From: Niabella drilacis
Lineage (GTDB): Bacteria; Bacteroidota; Bacteroidia; Chitinophagales; Chitinophagaceae
Reading direction: 5' to 3'
Length of the DNA: 64,000 nt
NCBI RefSeq assembly: GCF_900101395.1
Contig: NZ_FMZO01000018.1
Location: 1 to 64,000, forward strand
Shown here one piece after another: positions 36,550 through 45,046 of this stretch. The notes beneath the pieces were generated by a model, which was not told the DNA's origin, made no database searches, and saw only the letters and a program-made list of their open reading frames with translations. The first letter of the stretch is position 1. Every line of letters starts with the position of its first letter. The translations under genes and the position numbers were made by a program.

Positions 36550-37318
36550 GCCCACAAAGCTCTTTATCCTGCTGGGCTGTTTTTTTGTTGCCAATGCCAT
36601 CATCGCCGAAGTGATCGGGGTTAAAATATTTTCACTGGAAAAAACGATCGGCATTCCTCCTTTTAACCTGAACCTCTTTGGCAACGCCTTTTCCTTCAAC
36701 CTTACGGCTGGCGTGCTCCTGTGGCCGGTGGTCTTTATTATGACGGATATCATCAACGAGTATTACGGGATGAAAGGAGTCCGGTTCCTGTCCTACCTGG
36801 CAGCGGCGCTGATCGGGTATACCTTCCTGATGTTCCAGGGCGCCATATCACTTTCTCCCGCCGACTTCTGGGTAGCAAATTTCACCAAAAACAACGTTCC
36901 CAATGCCGACCATGCCTACAGGGTAATGCTGGGCCAGGGTTCCTGGATCATTATCGGATCGCTGAGCGCATTTTTGCTGGGGCAGATCCTGGATGTTGCC
37001 GTTTTTCACCGGATCAAAAGAGCGACCGGCGAAAAAGCCATCTGGCTCCGGACCACGGGATCTACCCTTGTTTCCCAGCTGGTAGACAGCTTCCTGGTGC
37101 TCTTCATTGCTTTTTACATAGGACCGAGGGTTTCTGCAAACCAGGGAGAGCCCTGGAGCCTGGTATTGGTGCTCAGCATCTGCGTGGGGAATTATATTTA
37201 TAAATTCATCGTAGCCATTATCATGACCCCGGTGATCTACTGGGTTCATAATGCTATTGAAAAATACCTGGGGACCGAGCTGGCGGCTTCTATAAAACAG
37301 GATGCCATGAAACATTGA
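36524..37318 (+). CDS. queuosine precursor transporter (YhhQ/DUF165, VUT family)
   Basis: The protein has 264 residues from ATG 36524; a TTG at 36503 is in frame but unneeded. There are about six membrane helices. Family marks include NAIIAEVIGVKIFSL, TAGVLLWPVVFIMTDIINEYYG and a late helix with RTTGSTLVSQLVDSFLVLFI, all typical of YhhQ-type vitamin-uptake transporters. It imports preQ0/preQ1 or another queuosine precursor. Overlap with the small membrane gene upstream suggests co-translation. Confidence 0.88.
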   Translation: MIHTITRNKPTKLFILLGCFFVANAIIAEVIGVKIFSLEKTIGIPPFNLNLFGNAFSFNLTAGVLLWPVVFIMTDIINEYYGMKGVRFLSYLAAALIGYTFLMFQGAISLSPADFWVANFTKNNVPNADHAYRVMLGQGSWIIIGSLSAFLLGQILDVAVFHRIKRATGEKAIWLRTTGSTLVSQLVDSFLVLFIAFYIGPRVSANQGEPWSLVLVLSICVGNYIYKFIVAIIMTPVIYWVHNAIEKYLGTELAASIKQDAMKH

Positions 37319-37333
37319 TTTTGCCGCCATTGG

Positions 37334-37390
37334 CCTGTCAACTTTTCAACATATCCGTTTTTCAACCGGTCCACCTGTCCACGTTTCAAC
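37334..37390 (+). repeat. short imperfect direct repeat upstream of carA
   Basis: CCTGTCAACTTTTCAAC at 37334-37350 is repeated as CCTGTCCACGTTTCAAC at 37374-37390 with two differences and a 40-bp period. A third partial copy (TTTTTCAACCGG) lies between. It is within the 119-bp gap before carA. Confidence 0.5.
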
Positions 37391-37399
37391 TTTTCGGCT

Positions 37400-37407
37400 T
37401 ATCTTCG
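37400..37407 (+). promoter_or_regulatory. possible -7 element of carA
   Basis: TATCTTCG resembles the Bacteroidota -7 consensus TAnnTTTG with one mismatch, 30 bp before the carA ATG. No good -33 partner is visible. Confidence 0.35.
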
Positions 37408-37437
37408 CGTGATTTTTTTAATCTCCAACTAATATAA

Positions 37438-38547
37438 ATGTCTGATAATCAATCACCCGCAATTTTACTTTTAGAAGACGGAACCGTTTGTTCCGGAAAA
37501 GCTTTTGGCGCCATTGGCACTACTACCGGTGAAATCTGTTTCAATACCGGTATGACGGGCTACCAGGAAGTTTTTACAGATCCCAGCTATTACGGCCAGA
37601 TCGTGATCATGAACGCTGTGCATGTAGGAAACTACGGAGTGATTGATGAGGACGTGGAGTCAGACAGCGTAAAGATCCTGGGGGTGATCGCAAAAAACCT
37701 GAACGAGAATTACTCCCGTAAAAGGGCCAACGGCTCACTGGATGAGTACCTGAAAAAAAACAATATTGTTTCCATCCATGATGTGGATACAAGGGCGCTG
37801 GTAGCGCACGTGCGCACCAAGGGCGCAATGAACTGCATCATCTCCTCCGAGATCTTTGATGTGGAGGAGCTTAAAAAACGCCTGGCAGCAGTACCTTCGA
37901 TGGACGGCCTGGAACTGGCCTCCAAAGTAAGCACACAGGAGGTATACGAGTCCGGTGACCCGCAGGCCGGTATCCGTATTGCCGTGATGGATTACGGGAT
38001 CAAACGCAATATCATCAAATGCATGACCGACCGGGGCGCATTTGTTAAAGTATTCTCGGCCAAAACATCTTTTGAAGAAGTAAAAGCGTTTAATCCCGAT
38101 GGATACTTTATATCCAACGGTCCCGGCGACCCTGCGGCGATGGAATATGCCGTAGAGCAGCTGAAACAGATCCTGGACGAAGGAAAACCGATGTTTGGTA
38201 TCTGCCTGGGCCACCAGTTACTGGCGCTGGCCCATGGTATTGCTACTTTTAAAATGCACCACGGGCACCGCGGGTTGAACCATCCTGTAAAGAACCTTAT
38301 TACAGGCAGATCAGAGATCACCACTCAGAATCATGGATTTGGTGTGGACCCGGATTCAGTCAGGAACTCGGAACTGGTAGAGATCACCCATGTGAACCTG
38401 AACGATCAATCCATCGAAGGCATCCGGATCAAAGGCAAACCAGCGTTCTCCGTTCAATACCACCCGGAGAGCACGCCCGGCCCCTACGACTCGAGATACC
38501 TGTTCGACGATTTTATCAACCTCATCAAACAGTCAAAAAATAATTAA
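37438..38547 (+). CDS. carA: carbamoyl-phosphate synthase small (glutaminase) subunit
   Basis: The protein has 369 residues, normal length. The N-terminal domain has LLEDGTVCSGKAFG, GEICFNTGMTGYQEVFTDPSY and VDTRALVAHVRTKGAMN. The class I amidotransferase domain has ISNGPGDP, the nucleophile Cys256 in GICLGHQLLALAHG and the QYHPES His/Glu pair. It releases ammonia from glutamine for carbamoyl phosphate, feeding pyrimidine and arginine synthesis. carB is not next to it. A strong hairpin terminator follows. Confidence 0.97.
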   Translation: MSDNQSPAILLLEDGTVCSGKAFGAIGTTTGEICFNTGMTGYQEVFTDPSYYGQIVIMNAVHVGNYGVIDEDVESDSVKILGVIAKNLNENYSRKRANGSLDEYLKKNNIVSIHDVDTRALVAHVRTKGAMNCIISSEIFDVEELKKRLAAVPSMDGLELASKVSTQEVYESGDPQAGIRIAVMDYGIKRNIIKCMTDRGAFVKVFSAKTSFEEVKAFNPDGYFISNGPGDPAAMEYAVEQLKQILDEGKPMFGICLGHQLLALAHGIATFKMHHGHRGLNHPVKNLITGRSEITTQNHGFGVDPDSVRNSELVEITHVNLNDQSIEGIRIKGKPAFSVQYHPESTPGPYDSRYLFDDFINLIKQSKNN

Positions 38548-38553
38548 GACAGG

Positions 38554-38576
38554 CGCCCCGGAAACGGGGCGTTTTT
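38554..38576 (+). terminator. Rho-independent terminator after carA
   Basis: A perfect 7-bp stem CGCCCCG / CGGGGCG closes a GAAA tetraloop and is followed by TTTTT. It lies 6 bp after the carA stop and before the convergent S41 peptidase gene. Confidence 0.9.
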
Positions 38577-38587
38577 ATTGAGGATTG

Positions 38588-40075
38588 TTAATTTCCTTCC
38601 AGGGTCTGCTGTACGAAAGGGATCCAGCCGATCCCCGGAATACTTTCATCTATAAAATAATCCGGCTGGATGCCGGAAGCGTCAACCATAAAACCGGGCA
38701 GCCGGAGGCTTTTGGTAGTGGCATACGTAAGCACAAATTCATTGCCCGGAGATGCGGCTTCCGTCATGTTCGACATATCGAGCGATCCTAAAGTGGAAGT
38801 GCCAAAAAGTTTTACCTTTAAGCTTTGTTTGGCATCCACCAGCAGCTGTTCGGCAGAGCTCCCCGTTGCCCCGTTAATGATCATGGCAACTCTTTGCGGA
38901 AAGGGATATACCGTATCTCTGTGGCTGATGGATACGCTGCTTTTATTTAACAATACAAATTTCCCAACAGCCTGCTCCAGATCTTCATACTCCTTTAAAA
39001 AACTTTTTCTTCGCTGTTCACTAAAGTTGGTATCCCTGGCATATTCCAGCAGCCGCTGATTATTCAATGGTGTAGCATACGTTTCAACGGCCATTTCCCG
39101 CATGGGATTCGTATACAGGTACTTCATAAGCTCCGCATAAGAATCATCTGCGCCCCCGCCATTGTCCCTTACATCAACGATCAAATTCGGAACCGATCTG
39201 ATAACGGGATCATTCGCTTTCAACAAACTGTCGATAGCGCGCTTCTGGCTGATATTAAACCCGGGTAGCCGCAGGTAAACCGTATGGGCTGAAAGCCGCT
39301 CCAGCAAAGGAGTTCGTGACCGTAAAAAATGATCATACTTTGCTTTTTCCGGCGAATCCGGGTAAAGAGGATCTAATTTCTGAAAATAAAAATTCCCCAC
39401 CTGCATAAAGCGATCATTCAGCCATTTTACAGCGGCACTGTCATATTGCTTCAGATTCCCGCCGTATATCGTGCTCTTATACCCGTTACCCACGGGATAA
39501 ATTTTCAGCTTAACAGCTCCTTTTTGCAACGGTGCTTCTTTGGGCCCTTCAAGAATGTAGCCCACATAATTTGTTCCTTTTTTTACGATCGCAACCTTGT
39601 AAAAAGGCGAAAAGAACCAAAGCCCTTCAAAGCCCGGCTCCTTAATATTTTTAAGGTACGTATTCCAGTAGGTATCGTCCCATTGGATCTTTTCATGCTG
39701 CTTTATAAGCTCCGGAGCCACCTGCCGAAACGCCTTCTGTAATTCGGCCTCCTGCAGCGCATCGGATATCCTTTGCACAGAATCGCCGAGGCTGATGCTC
39801 AAATGAAACCGGCGGAAGAAATTCAACCATTCCCGCATTACCTGCCGGCATTCCTCATAGGTTTTTGCCTTCGCCACTTTCTCCTGTATCTGCAGGTTAT
39901 GATAATCATAAGCCCCCTTACCCTTTTTATCAATAATGTACTGAAAACCGGCATCGTTCTGTTCAAAGGTTTTCTTCATCCAATCAAAACCGGCCCTGCA
40001 ATCGCAGGACTGTCCAAAAACGGCAACGGTAAAAAAAATGAGCCCGAAAGAAACAACAAGCTGTTTGAGTATCAT
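38588..40075 (-). CDS. exported S41-family serine peptidase
   Basis: The protein has 495 residues from ATG 40075; this start gives a proper signal peptide (MILKQLVVSFGLIFFTVAVFG), while the upstream in-frame TTG at 40102 does not. The peptidase domain has YLRLPGFNISQ, LIVDVRDNGGGADDSY and the nucleophile region INGATGSSAEQLL (Ser), ending with LGSLDMSN and DASGIQPDYFIDE. No PDZ domain is obvious. S41 proteases (C-terminal processing/tricorn type) act in the periplasm. It converges with carA. Confidence 0.88.
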   Translation of the reverse strand: MILKQLVVSFGLIFFTVAVFGQSCDCRAGFDWMKKTFEQNDAGFQYIIDKKGKGAYDYHNLQIQEKVAKAKTYEECRQVMREWLNFFRRFHLSISLGDSVQRISDALQEAELQKAFRQVAPELIKQHEKIQWDDTYWNTYLKNIKEPGFEGLWFFSPFYKVAIVKKGTNYVGYILEGPKEAPLQKGAVKLKIYPVGNGYKSTIYGGNLKQYDSAAVKWLNDRFMQVGNFYFQKLDPLYPDSPEKAKYDHFLRSRTPLLERLSAHTVYLRLPGFNISQKRAIDSLLKANDPVIRSVPNLIVDVRDNGGGADDSYAELMKYLYTNPMREMAVETYATPLNNQRLLEYARDTNFSEQRRKSFLKEYEDLEQAVGKFVLLNKSSVSISHRDTVYPFPQRVAMIINGATGSSAEQLLVDAKQSLKVKLFGTSTLGSLDMSNMTEAASPGNEFVLTYATTKSLRLPGFMVDASGIQPDYFIDESIPGIGWIPFVQQTLEGN

Positions 40076-40148
40076 AAAATATTTTTTAACTGCTTTTGGC
40101 AAATTAACCGCTTCCGGGGAACTTTAAATTGTAAAAAACGGACAGGGC

Positions 40149-40970
40149 CTATCTCAGGGCAACGATCACATCATTTTTAATATCATACAAGTCATCCGAT
40201 AAATACCCGGGTGTTTTCCCGGTAAAGAATCTTATATCTTTTATAAAATGGCTTTGATCATAAAACCCTGCCTCATAGGCGATCTGTGTAAGCTTCATTC
40301 CGCGGCACCTGCTCATAAGCTGTAAGGCATTCCTGAAGCGGAGTATCCTGAAATAATCCTTGGGGGTAATATCAAATTGAGCTGTAAAAGTTCTTACGAT
40401 CCGCTTTTCGGAACAACGAAGCCGGGCAGCCAGTTCCTTTAAGCTGCTGATCTTAACACCATGGATGTAATAAAAACACTGCTGCAGGAACGGTTGCGTA
40501 ACAACCAGTAGCTTTTCTTTTAAAAAGGCTTCGATCATGCATCCTCTCTGCTGAAAATCCTGTTCTGAAAAAACGCCTTCAAAGAAACCATGAGCCGGTT
40601 TTCCCCATGCCTCCGCAAGCACGTCTTCCCCGAAAACATAGGTCCTGAGCGGGATCTTAAAATACCGGTAATAACCCAATGGTGTAAAGTCGATACAGAT
40701 CTCATCAAAACTGCCGCACAGCCCAAAACAATGCGGCTGCAGGTACATGCCCGACAGGTAGGAATGGATGCCGGCTTTTGGCGCTGCCCGCTTTATACGA
40801 TCGGAACTGCCGATCATCATCTTTTCTTTAATGATACCCAGGCAGATATTGTTATTGGCAAAAGAAGTGATCAGCTGCTGCTCCATCATATGATCCGAAT
40901 AATTAAACAGCACATATTGTATATATGATGCAAGCTCCGGATCCTGTATCTTATAGGTATCAAACAGCAT
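40149..40970 (-). CDS. AraC-family transcriptional regulator
   Basis: The protein has 273 residues. The N-terminal part (YLSGMYLQPHCFGLCGSFDEICIDFTPLGYYRYF) is the sensor of the DUF6597-type AraC proteins. The C-terminal helix-turn-helix pair is visible as LKELAARLRCSEKRIVRTF and LTQIAYEAGFYDQSHFIKDIRFFTGKTP. It lies 33 bp downstream of the MFS exporter gene on the same strand, so it may control it, but no operator is visible. Confidence 0.87.
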   Translation of the reverse strand: MLFDTYKIQDPELASYIQYVLFNYSDHMMEQQLITSFANNNICLGIIKEKMMIGSSDRIKRAAPKAGIHSYLSGMYLQPHCFGLCGSFDEICIDFTPLGYYRYFKIPLRTYVFGEDVLAEAWGKPAHGFFEGVFSEQDFQQRGCMIEAFLKEKLLVVTQPFLQQCFYYIHGVKISSLKELAARLRCSEKRIVRTFTAQFDITPKDYFRILRFRNALQLMSRCRGMKLTQIAYEAGFYDQSHFIKDIRFFTGKTPGYLSDDLYDIKNDVIVALR

Positions 40971-41003
40971 AACGCTTTATCATACCCCTAATTTATTGAT
41001 TTT

Positions 41004-42431
41004 TTAAATAGAAGGCCCGCCCTGTTTTTCACCGGTCGGCCCGGCCAGGGCGCTGCCATCCGTAGCTTTCAGCCGGAGAAAGATCAGTCCGGCCAGTGCT
41101 GTAATACCCGCCATGGTAAGAAAAGTATACTTAAACACCATGGCAGCGTCCCCGGTCCTGATCCAGGAAGCGCTCCCGTATTTTGATAACAGGTAGGCAC
41201 CTACCGAAACGCCCAGGCTCATCGACAACTGCTGCATCACCAGCAACAGGCTGTTGCCCATGCTCGCATTCTCATTGTTAAGATCCGATAAAGCCAGGGT
41301 ATTCATTGTAGCCATCTGGATGGAATTTACCGCACCAAATAACACCAGGTAAGGGATCAGCAACGGCAAAGGGGTATGCACATCCGGGATGGAGAAAAGC
41401 GCAATCACCGCAGCAATAAGCATCGTGTTTACGATAAGCGTTTTTTTGTAACCAAACCGTCGTACAATAGGCACTACCCAGGGCTTTACCATAATGGTGG
41501 TGATCGCCGATGGGATCAGCATCATACCGGATACCATCGCCGTGTGCCCAAAGCCCACCTGGAAAAGCAGGGGCAGCAGCAAGGGCATACCGCCGATCCC
41601 CAAACGCGTAAGCAGGTTCCCAAAAACGCCAATACGCAATGTACGGATCCGGATCAGATGCAGGTCGATCAGCGGGTATTTTTGTCTTTTAAAATGCCGG
41701 TAATAGGCATGCATCAATACGACACCCAGTACAGCGATCCCTACCAGGTACCAGCCCTCTACCAGCTTTTCGGATCCCAGCTCTATTGCAACGGTAATAC
41801 AAACCAGCGAGCCTCCAAACAGCAGCATTCCCACAGAATCAAAAGGCTTACCCCGGTAAATATAGTTGGGCATTACCTTCCATGCAAAGGCCATACCGAT
41901 GATACCCACCGGTATATTGATCAGGAAAATCCAGTGCCAGCTGGCTACATCTACCAGCCACCCGCCCAGTGTGGGTCCGATAATAGGCCCCACCAATCCC
42001 GGTATGGTAATAAAATTGATAACCCCCAGCAGCTTATCCTTGGAATAGGTGTAAAGAATGGCCAGCCTTGCCACGGGCACCATCATAGAGCCGCCAATGG
42101 CCTGTACCACGCGGGAAAGGATCAATGCTGTCAGGCTGGTGGAAAAGGCACTGAGCAAAGAGCCCAGGGTAAACAATCCTACTGCCCAGATGAAGATTTT
42201 CCGGGAACCAAAATGATCCGACATCCACCCGCTGAGCGGGATCAGCAATGACAGGATCAGCACATAGCTCACAATGACAGACTGCATGCTCAGTGGCGAC
42301 CGGTGCAGGTCTGCAGCGATGGAAGGCAGGGCGGTGTTGAGAATAGTGCCATCCAGCGATTGCATAAAGATCGCAAGCGCCGCTATCCAGGGCAGGAACC
42401 GGTAAACTACGGGTGAATTTTCTGTTGCCAA
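41004..42431 (-). CDS. MFS multidrug exporter, DHA2 (EmrB/HsrA-like)
   Basis: The protein has 475 residues with about 14 membrane helices. Motifs AIFMQSLDGTILNTALPSIA (D1) and GWMSDHFGSRKIF (motif A), SRVVQAIGGSMMVPVARL (motif B) and GPIIGPTLGGWLVD (motif C) define a drug:H+ antiporter. It exports small amphipathic compounds. It is preceded by pdxH with 35 bp between and followed by an AraC regulator, all on the minus strand. Confidence 0.93.
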   Translation of the reverse strand: MATENSPVVYRFLPWIAALAIFMQSLDGTILNTALPSIAADLHRSPLSMQSVIVSYVLILSLLIPLSGWMSDHFGSRKIFIWAVGLFTLGSLLSAFSTSLTALILSRVVQAIGGSMMVPVARLAILYTYSKDKLLGVINFITIPGLVGPIIGPTLGGWLVDVASWHWIFLINIPVGIIGMAFAWKVMPNYIYRGKPFDSVGMLLFGGSLVCITVAIELGSEKLVEGWYLVGIAVLGVVLMHAYYRHFKRQKYPLIDLHLIRIRTLRIGVFGNLLTRLGIGGMPLLLPLLFQVGFGHTAMVSGMMLIPSAITTIMVKPWVVPIVRRFGYKKTLIVNTMLIAAVIALFSIPDVHTPLPLLIPYLVLFGAVNSIQMATMNTLALSDLNNENASMGNSLLLVMQQLSMSLGVSVGAYLLSKYGSASWIRTGDAAMVFKYTFLTMAGITALAGLIFLRLKATDGSALAGPTGEKQGGPSI

Positions 42432-42466
42432 AACATAAGCATTTTATATGTTGCGGAACGTTATTT

Positions 42467-43042
42467 TCAGGGCTGCAATTTCTGATGTGCCCACCGGCCA
42501 TCCTTTTGCTCAAAATAATTACGGTCATGTAACCGGGTGTCGGAAAAAAGCATTAATTCAATCCGCAAAGGCGTAATAGCATACCCGCCCCAGTTTGCCG
42601 GGCGTGCAACCACCGCATCTCCCTGCGCATCCAATGCTTTAAAAAACCGTTGCCGCATTGTATCGTAATCAGTCACAGGTTTCCCCTGTTCGCAAATCGC
42701 CGATACCAGCTGTGCAGCAATATCCCTCCCGGCAAAATATGCCGCTGCGGCTTCCGGGGATACGGGCGTTGCCACCCCCTGTATCCTCACCTGGCGCTGA
42801 GTAGCCGGCCACCAAAAAGCCAGCGCTACTTTGGGGTTTGCCGCAATCTCCTTCCCCTTCCGTGCATCCATCGGCCCTGTAATAATAAAACAGCCGTCTC
42901 TTACTTCCTTCAATGAAACAAAGCGGCTGTTCGGGAACCCATCCAGGCCCAGAGTGGTTAAACAGCAGGCCCCCGGAAGTACAGCACCTGAGGCGGCGGC
43001 TTCTTCTTTATACCACTCTTCAAATAATTTCAGCGGATCCAT
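42467..43042 (-). CDS. pdxH: pyridoxamine 5'-phosphate oxidase
   Basis: The protein has 191 residues, shorter than the usual ~215 because the N-terminal extension is missing. PNSRFVSLKEV, MDARKGKEIAANPKVALAFWWP and RQVRIQGVA are FMN-binding motifs; the end has IELMLFSDTRLHDRNYF and WAHQKLQP, as in PdxH. It oxidises pyridoxine/pyridoxamine phosphate to pyridoxal phosphate. It follows the Nudix gene after 21 bp. Confidence 0.9.
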   Translation of the reverse strand: MDPLKLFEEWYKEEAAASGAVLPGACCLTTLGLDGFPNSRFVSLKEVRDGCFIITGPMDARKGKEIAANPKVALAFWWPATQRQVRIQGVATPVSPEAAAAYFAGRDIAAQLVSAICEQGKPVTDYDTMRQRFFKALDAQGDAVVARPANWGGYAITPLRIELMLFSDTRLHDRNYFEQKDGRWAHQKLQP

Positions 43043-43063
43043 AACCGGTTATTTAAGGCCAGG

Positions 43064-43621
43064 TCAAACCTGCAATGCGCCCAGCCGTTGAAGCGCGTAC
43101 AGCATACAGGTAACATGCATCGACTGGATAAACGCATTATCCCGGAACATTTGTTTAAACCGCTCCATTGATACCAGCTCCACCCCGATCTCCTCGTTGG
43201 CATCCAGCTCCTGCGCTCCCGTTTTACGGCCTCCTGTTGCAAGGAACATATGCATCCAGTTATTATTAGTAGAAGGATTTGCACAGGTTTTGCCCAGGTA
43301 CTCGTACTTCGAAAACTCGTAACCGGTTTCTTCTTTTAGCTCTCTCCGGATAGCCGCCTCAAGACTGGCATCCGTATCATCTACACAGCCGCCGGGGATC
43401 TCATAATGCGTTTCCCCTATCCCATGCCGGTATTGGGTTTCCAGCAAAACCTGGTTATCTTCCGTAAGGGCAAATGCCGTAACCCAGGTAGGAAATTCAT
43501 ATACATAATAAGGGTCTACTATTTTCCCCTCCGGTGTTTCGCACCGGTCCCTGCGCACAGTAAACCAAAGATCTTTAAACAGGTATTCGGATGAAAGCGT
43601 TTTCCAGTTCATTACTGCCAT
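43064..43621 (-). CDS. Nudix hydrolase (ADP-ribose pyrophosphatase-like)
   Basis: The protein has 185 residues from ATG 43621, chosen because it overlaps the YfiT stop by 10 bp; longer readings run into that gene. The Nudix box is GGCVDDTDASLEAAIRREL followed by KEETGYEF, with one residue more than the standard spacing before REL. VYEFPTWVTAFAL and YRHGIGETHYEIPGG are upstream features of ADP-sugar pyrophosphatase-type members. It hydrolyses a nucleoside diphosphate derivative; the substrate is unknown. Confidence 0.87.
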   Translation of the reverse strand: MAVMNWKTLSSEYLFKDLWFTVRRDRCETPEGKIVDPYYVYEFPTWVTAFALTEDNQVLLETQYRHGIGETHYEIPGGCVDDTDASLEAAIRRELKEETGYEFSKYEYLGKTCANPSTNNNWMHMFLATGGRKTGAQELDANEEIGVELVSMERFKQMFRDNAFIQSMHVTCMLYALQRLGALQV

Positions 43622-44139
43622 TTTTGTTTTTCTCTTAAATAATTGATCTGCGCCACATGATGTTTGCCATGCCATGCATACAGCTGCAGATAATAGGATA
43701 AAGGCAGGGCGCTTCCCGTAGCCGGATGCACCAGCGCCCGCATCCATTGCGCATCATCCAGGTTATCCATTGCTGCATACCACCGCGCATGCAATGCATA
43801 AAGCAACGTAACCGAGAGATTCACGGGCAACGTTTGCACATCACCCAGCCCCGCCCAGGCTTTTTCATCATAGGGTTTAATGACCGGGCGCTCTTCCGTT
43901 AATCCCAATTTAAACCGGGTATAGGCATTTATATGACTGTCGGCAACGTGATGCACCAATTGATGCACGGTCCATCCCCCTTCCCTGTAAGGCGTTTGCA
44001 ACTGCGCTTCATTGAGGTTCATAATGGCAGCCTCCAGCATATTGGGCAAATAGCGTATGGCTCCCAGGCACTCCCGCTTTACGCCGGCCGTAAACGGGCC
44101 TGCTTCAAATGTCCCGATCGGGTATTGATTTTCGATCAT
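43612..44139 (-). CDS. YfiT/BstA-like DinB-family metal-dependent transferase
   Basis: The protein has 175 residues. It has the three-histidine metal site of DinB-type four-helix proteins: HHVADSH and, near the end, HGKHHVAQINYLRE. The start (QYPIGTFEAG) and the length match YfiT, known as a bacillithiol transferase in Bacillus. It is first in a minus-strand set with Nudix, pdxH and the MFS exporter. A thiol-conjugation role followed by export would fit the neighbours, but this is inference. Confidence 0.85.
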   Translation of the reverse strand: MIENQYPIGTFEAGPFTAGVKRECLGAIRYLPNMLEAAIMNLNEAQLQTPYREGGWTVHQLVHHVADSHINAYTRFKLGLTEERPVIKPYDEKAWAGLGDVQTLPVNLSVTLLYALHARWYAAMDNLDDAQWMRALVHPATGSALPLSYYLQLYAWHGKHHVAQINYLREKQKWQ

Positions 44140-44223
44140 AAGCCGATATTGATGACAAAAAAATCATGAACAACGTATGGCCCTGTCAACATTTAACCCT
44201 GCAAATACACACTGTTCAGGGCC

Positions 44224-44658
44224 TCAATGCACCTGCAATAGTTCCACTTCAAACAGCAGGGTGGCGCCGCCCGGTATATCCCTGCCCGCGCCCCTGTCGC
44301 CATAAGCCAGGTCAGAGGGGATCCACAGCCGCCAGTGACTGCCCTCTTTCATGAGGGGAATAGCGATCTGCCATCCTTTGATGAGCGCCTTCAAAGGCGC
44401 CGTAAAGGGCTGGTTCCGTTTAAAAGAGCTGTCAAACTCGGTGCCATCCAGCAAGGCACCCCGGTAGTGCGCAGTTACCGACTGATGAACGGTTGGCTGC
44501 TTCCCGGTGCCTTCTTTGACCACCTCATACTGGATCCCTTCCGGAAGGGTTTGCACGCTATCCTTATCTTTATTTGCCTCAAGGAATTTCCGGCCTTCTT
44601 CTTTCTGCGCCTCAATTTTATTATTCATAAATGCTTTCAGTTTATCCTGTAATCCCAT
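44224..44658 (-). CDS. FKBP-type peptidyl-prolyl cis-trans isomerase
   Basis: The protein has 144 residues. A short helical start is followed by the FKBP domain: VTAHYRGALLDGTEFDSSF, LIKGWQIAIPLMKEGSHW, IPSDLAYGDRGAG and IPGGATLLFEVELL, covering the conserved aromatic and Asp pocket residues. No signal peptide is seen, so it is cytoplasmic, unlike many longer Mip-type proteins. It speeds proline isomerisation in protein folding. Confidence 0.93.
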   Translation of the reverse strand: MGLQDKLKAFMNNKIEAQKEEGRKFLEANKDKDSVQTLPEGIQYEVVKEGTGKQPTVHQSVTAHYRGALLDGTEFDSSFKRNQPFTAPLKALIKGWQIAIPLMKEGSHWRLWIPSDLAYGDRGAGRDIPGGATLLFEVELLQVH

Positions 44659-44810
44659 GGTATATTTTTATACTATCGAAACTAAATAACCCCAAAGATA
44701 ACAAATCCCGTCCAAAGAGACCGGAACAGGCGCTGCCCGGCACCGGGGTATTTACGAAAAAAGACCTCGCGGCCGCTCTCCCGAATAGCAACCCGTTAAG
44801 AGAAATTTTA
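44659..44810. other. intergenic stretch before the palindromes (part of the 388-bp gap 44659-45046)
   Basis: No gene or RNA is recognised. The gap as a whole holds the two related palindromes listed separately, and between them a small hairpin GCAGGC-GTT-GCCTGC at 44951-44965. Confidence 0.5.
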
Positions 44811-44855
44811 TATTCCGCCAAAACTTGCTTTTTTATTCATTTTTGGCGAATTATA
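44811..44855. repeat. palindrome copy 1 upstream of the DUF234 ATPase
   Basis: TATTCCGCCAAAA (44811-44823) and TTTTGGCGAATTATA (44841-44855) form an inverted repeat around a 17-nt T-rich spacer. It is a diverged copy of the palindrome at 44998-45040. Confidence 0.72.
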
Positions 44856-44997
44856 AATATCCTTCCTGCTCCTGCTCAAAAGCGTCCGGGCATCGCTACG
44901 CCGTAACTTCGAAGCATTTTACAGGAAGCCCGCTTCAGACAATATCATCAGCAGGCGTTGCCTGCTTCAGCCATCCGGCAAACATGATAGAAAATCA

Positions 44998-45040
44998 TAT
45001 TTCGCCAAAACTGTATTTTTTTTATACTTTTGGCGAAATA
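44998..45040. promoter_or_regulatory. palindrome copy 2, directly in front of the DUF234 ATPase start
   Basis: TATTTCGCCAAAA and TTTTGGCGAAATA form a near-perfect inverted repeat around a 17-nt spacer and end 6 bp before the ATG at 45047. The arms match those of the copy at 44811, with the same spacer length. The position, covering the promoter and ribosome-binding region, suggests an autoregulatory operator; this is inference. Confidence 0.7.
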
Positions 45041-45046
45041 TAGAAC

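Noticed and set aside
41376-42251. Long antisense frame (291 codons) inside the MFS exporter
   Set aside because: Rich in His, Gln and Arg with no family features; it mirrors the transporter's codons.
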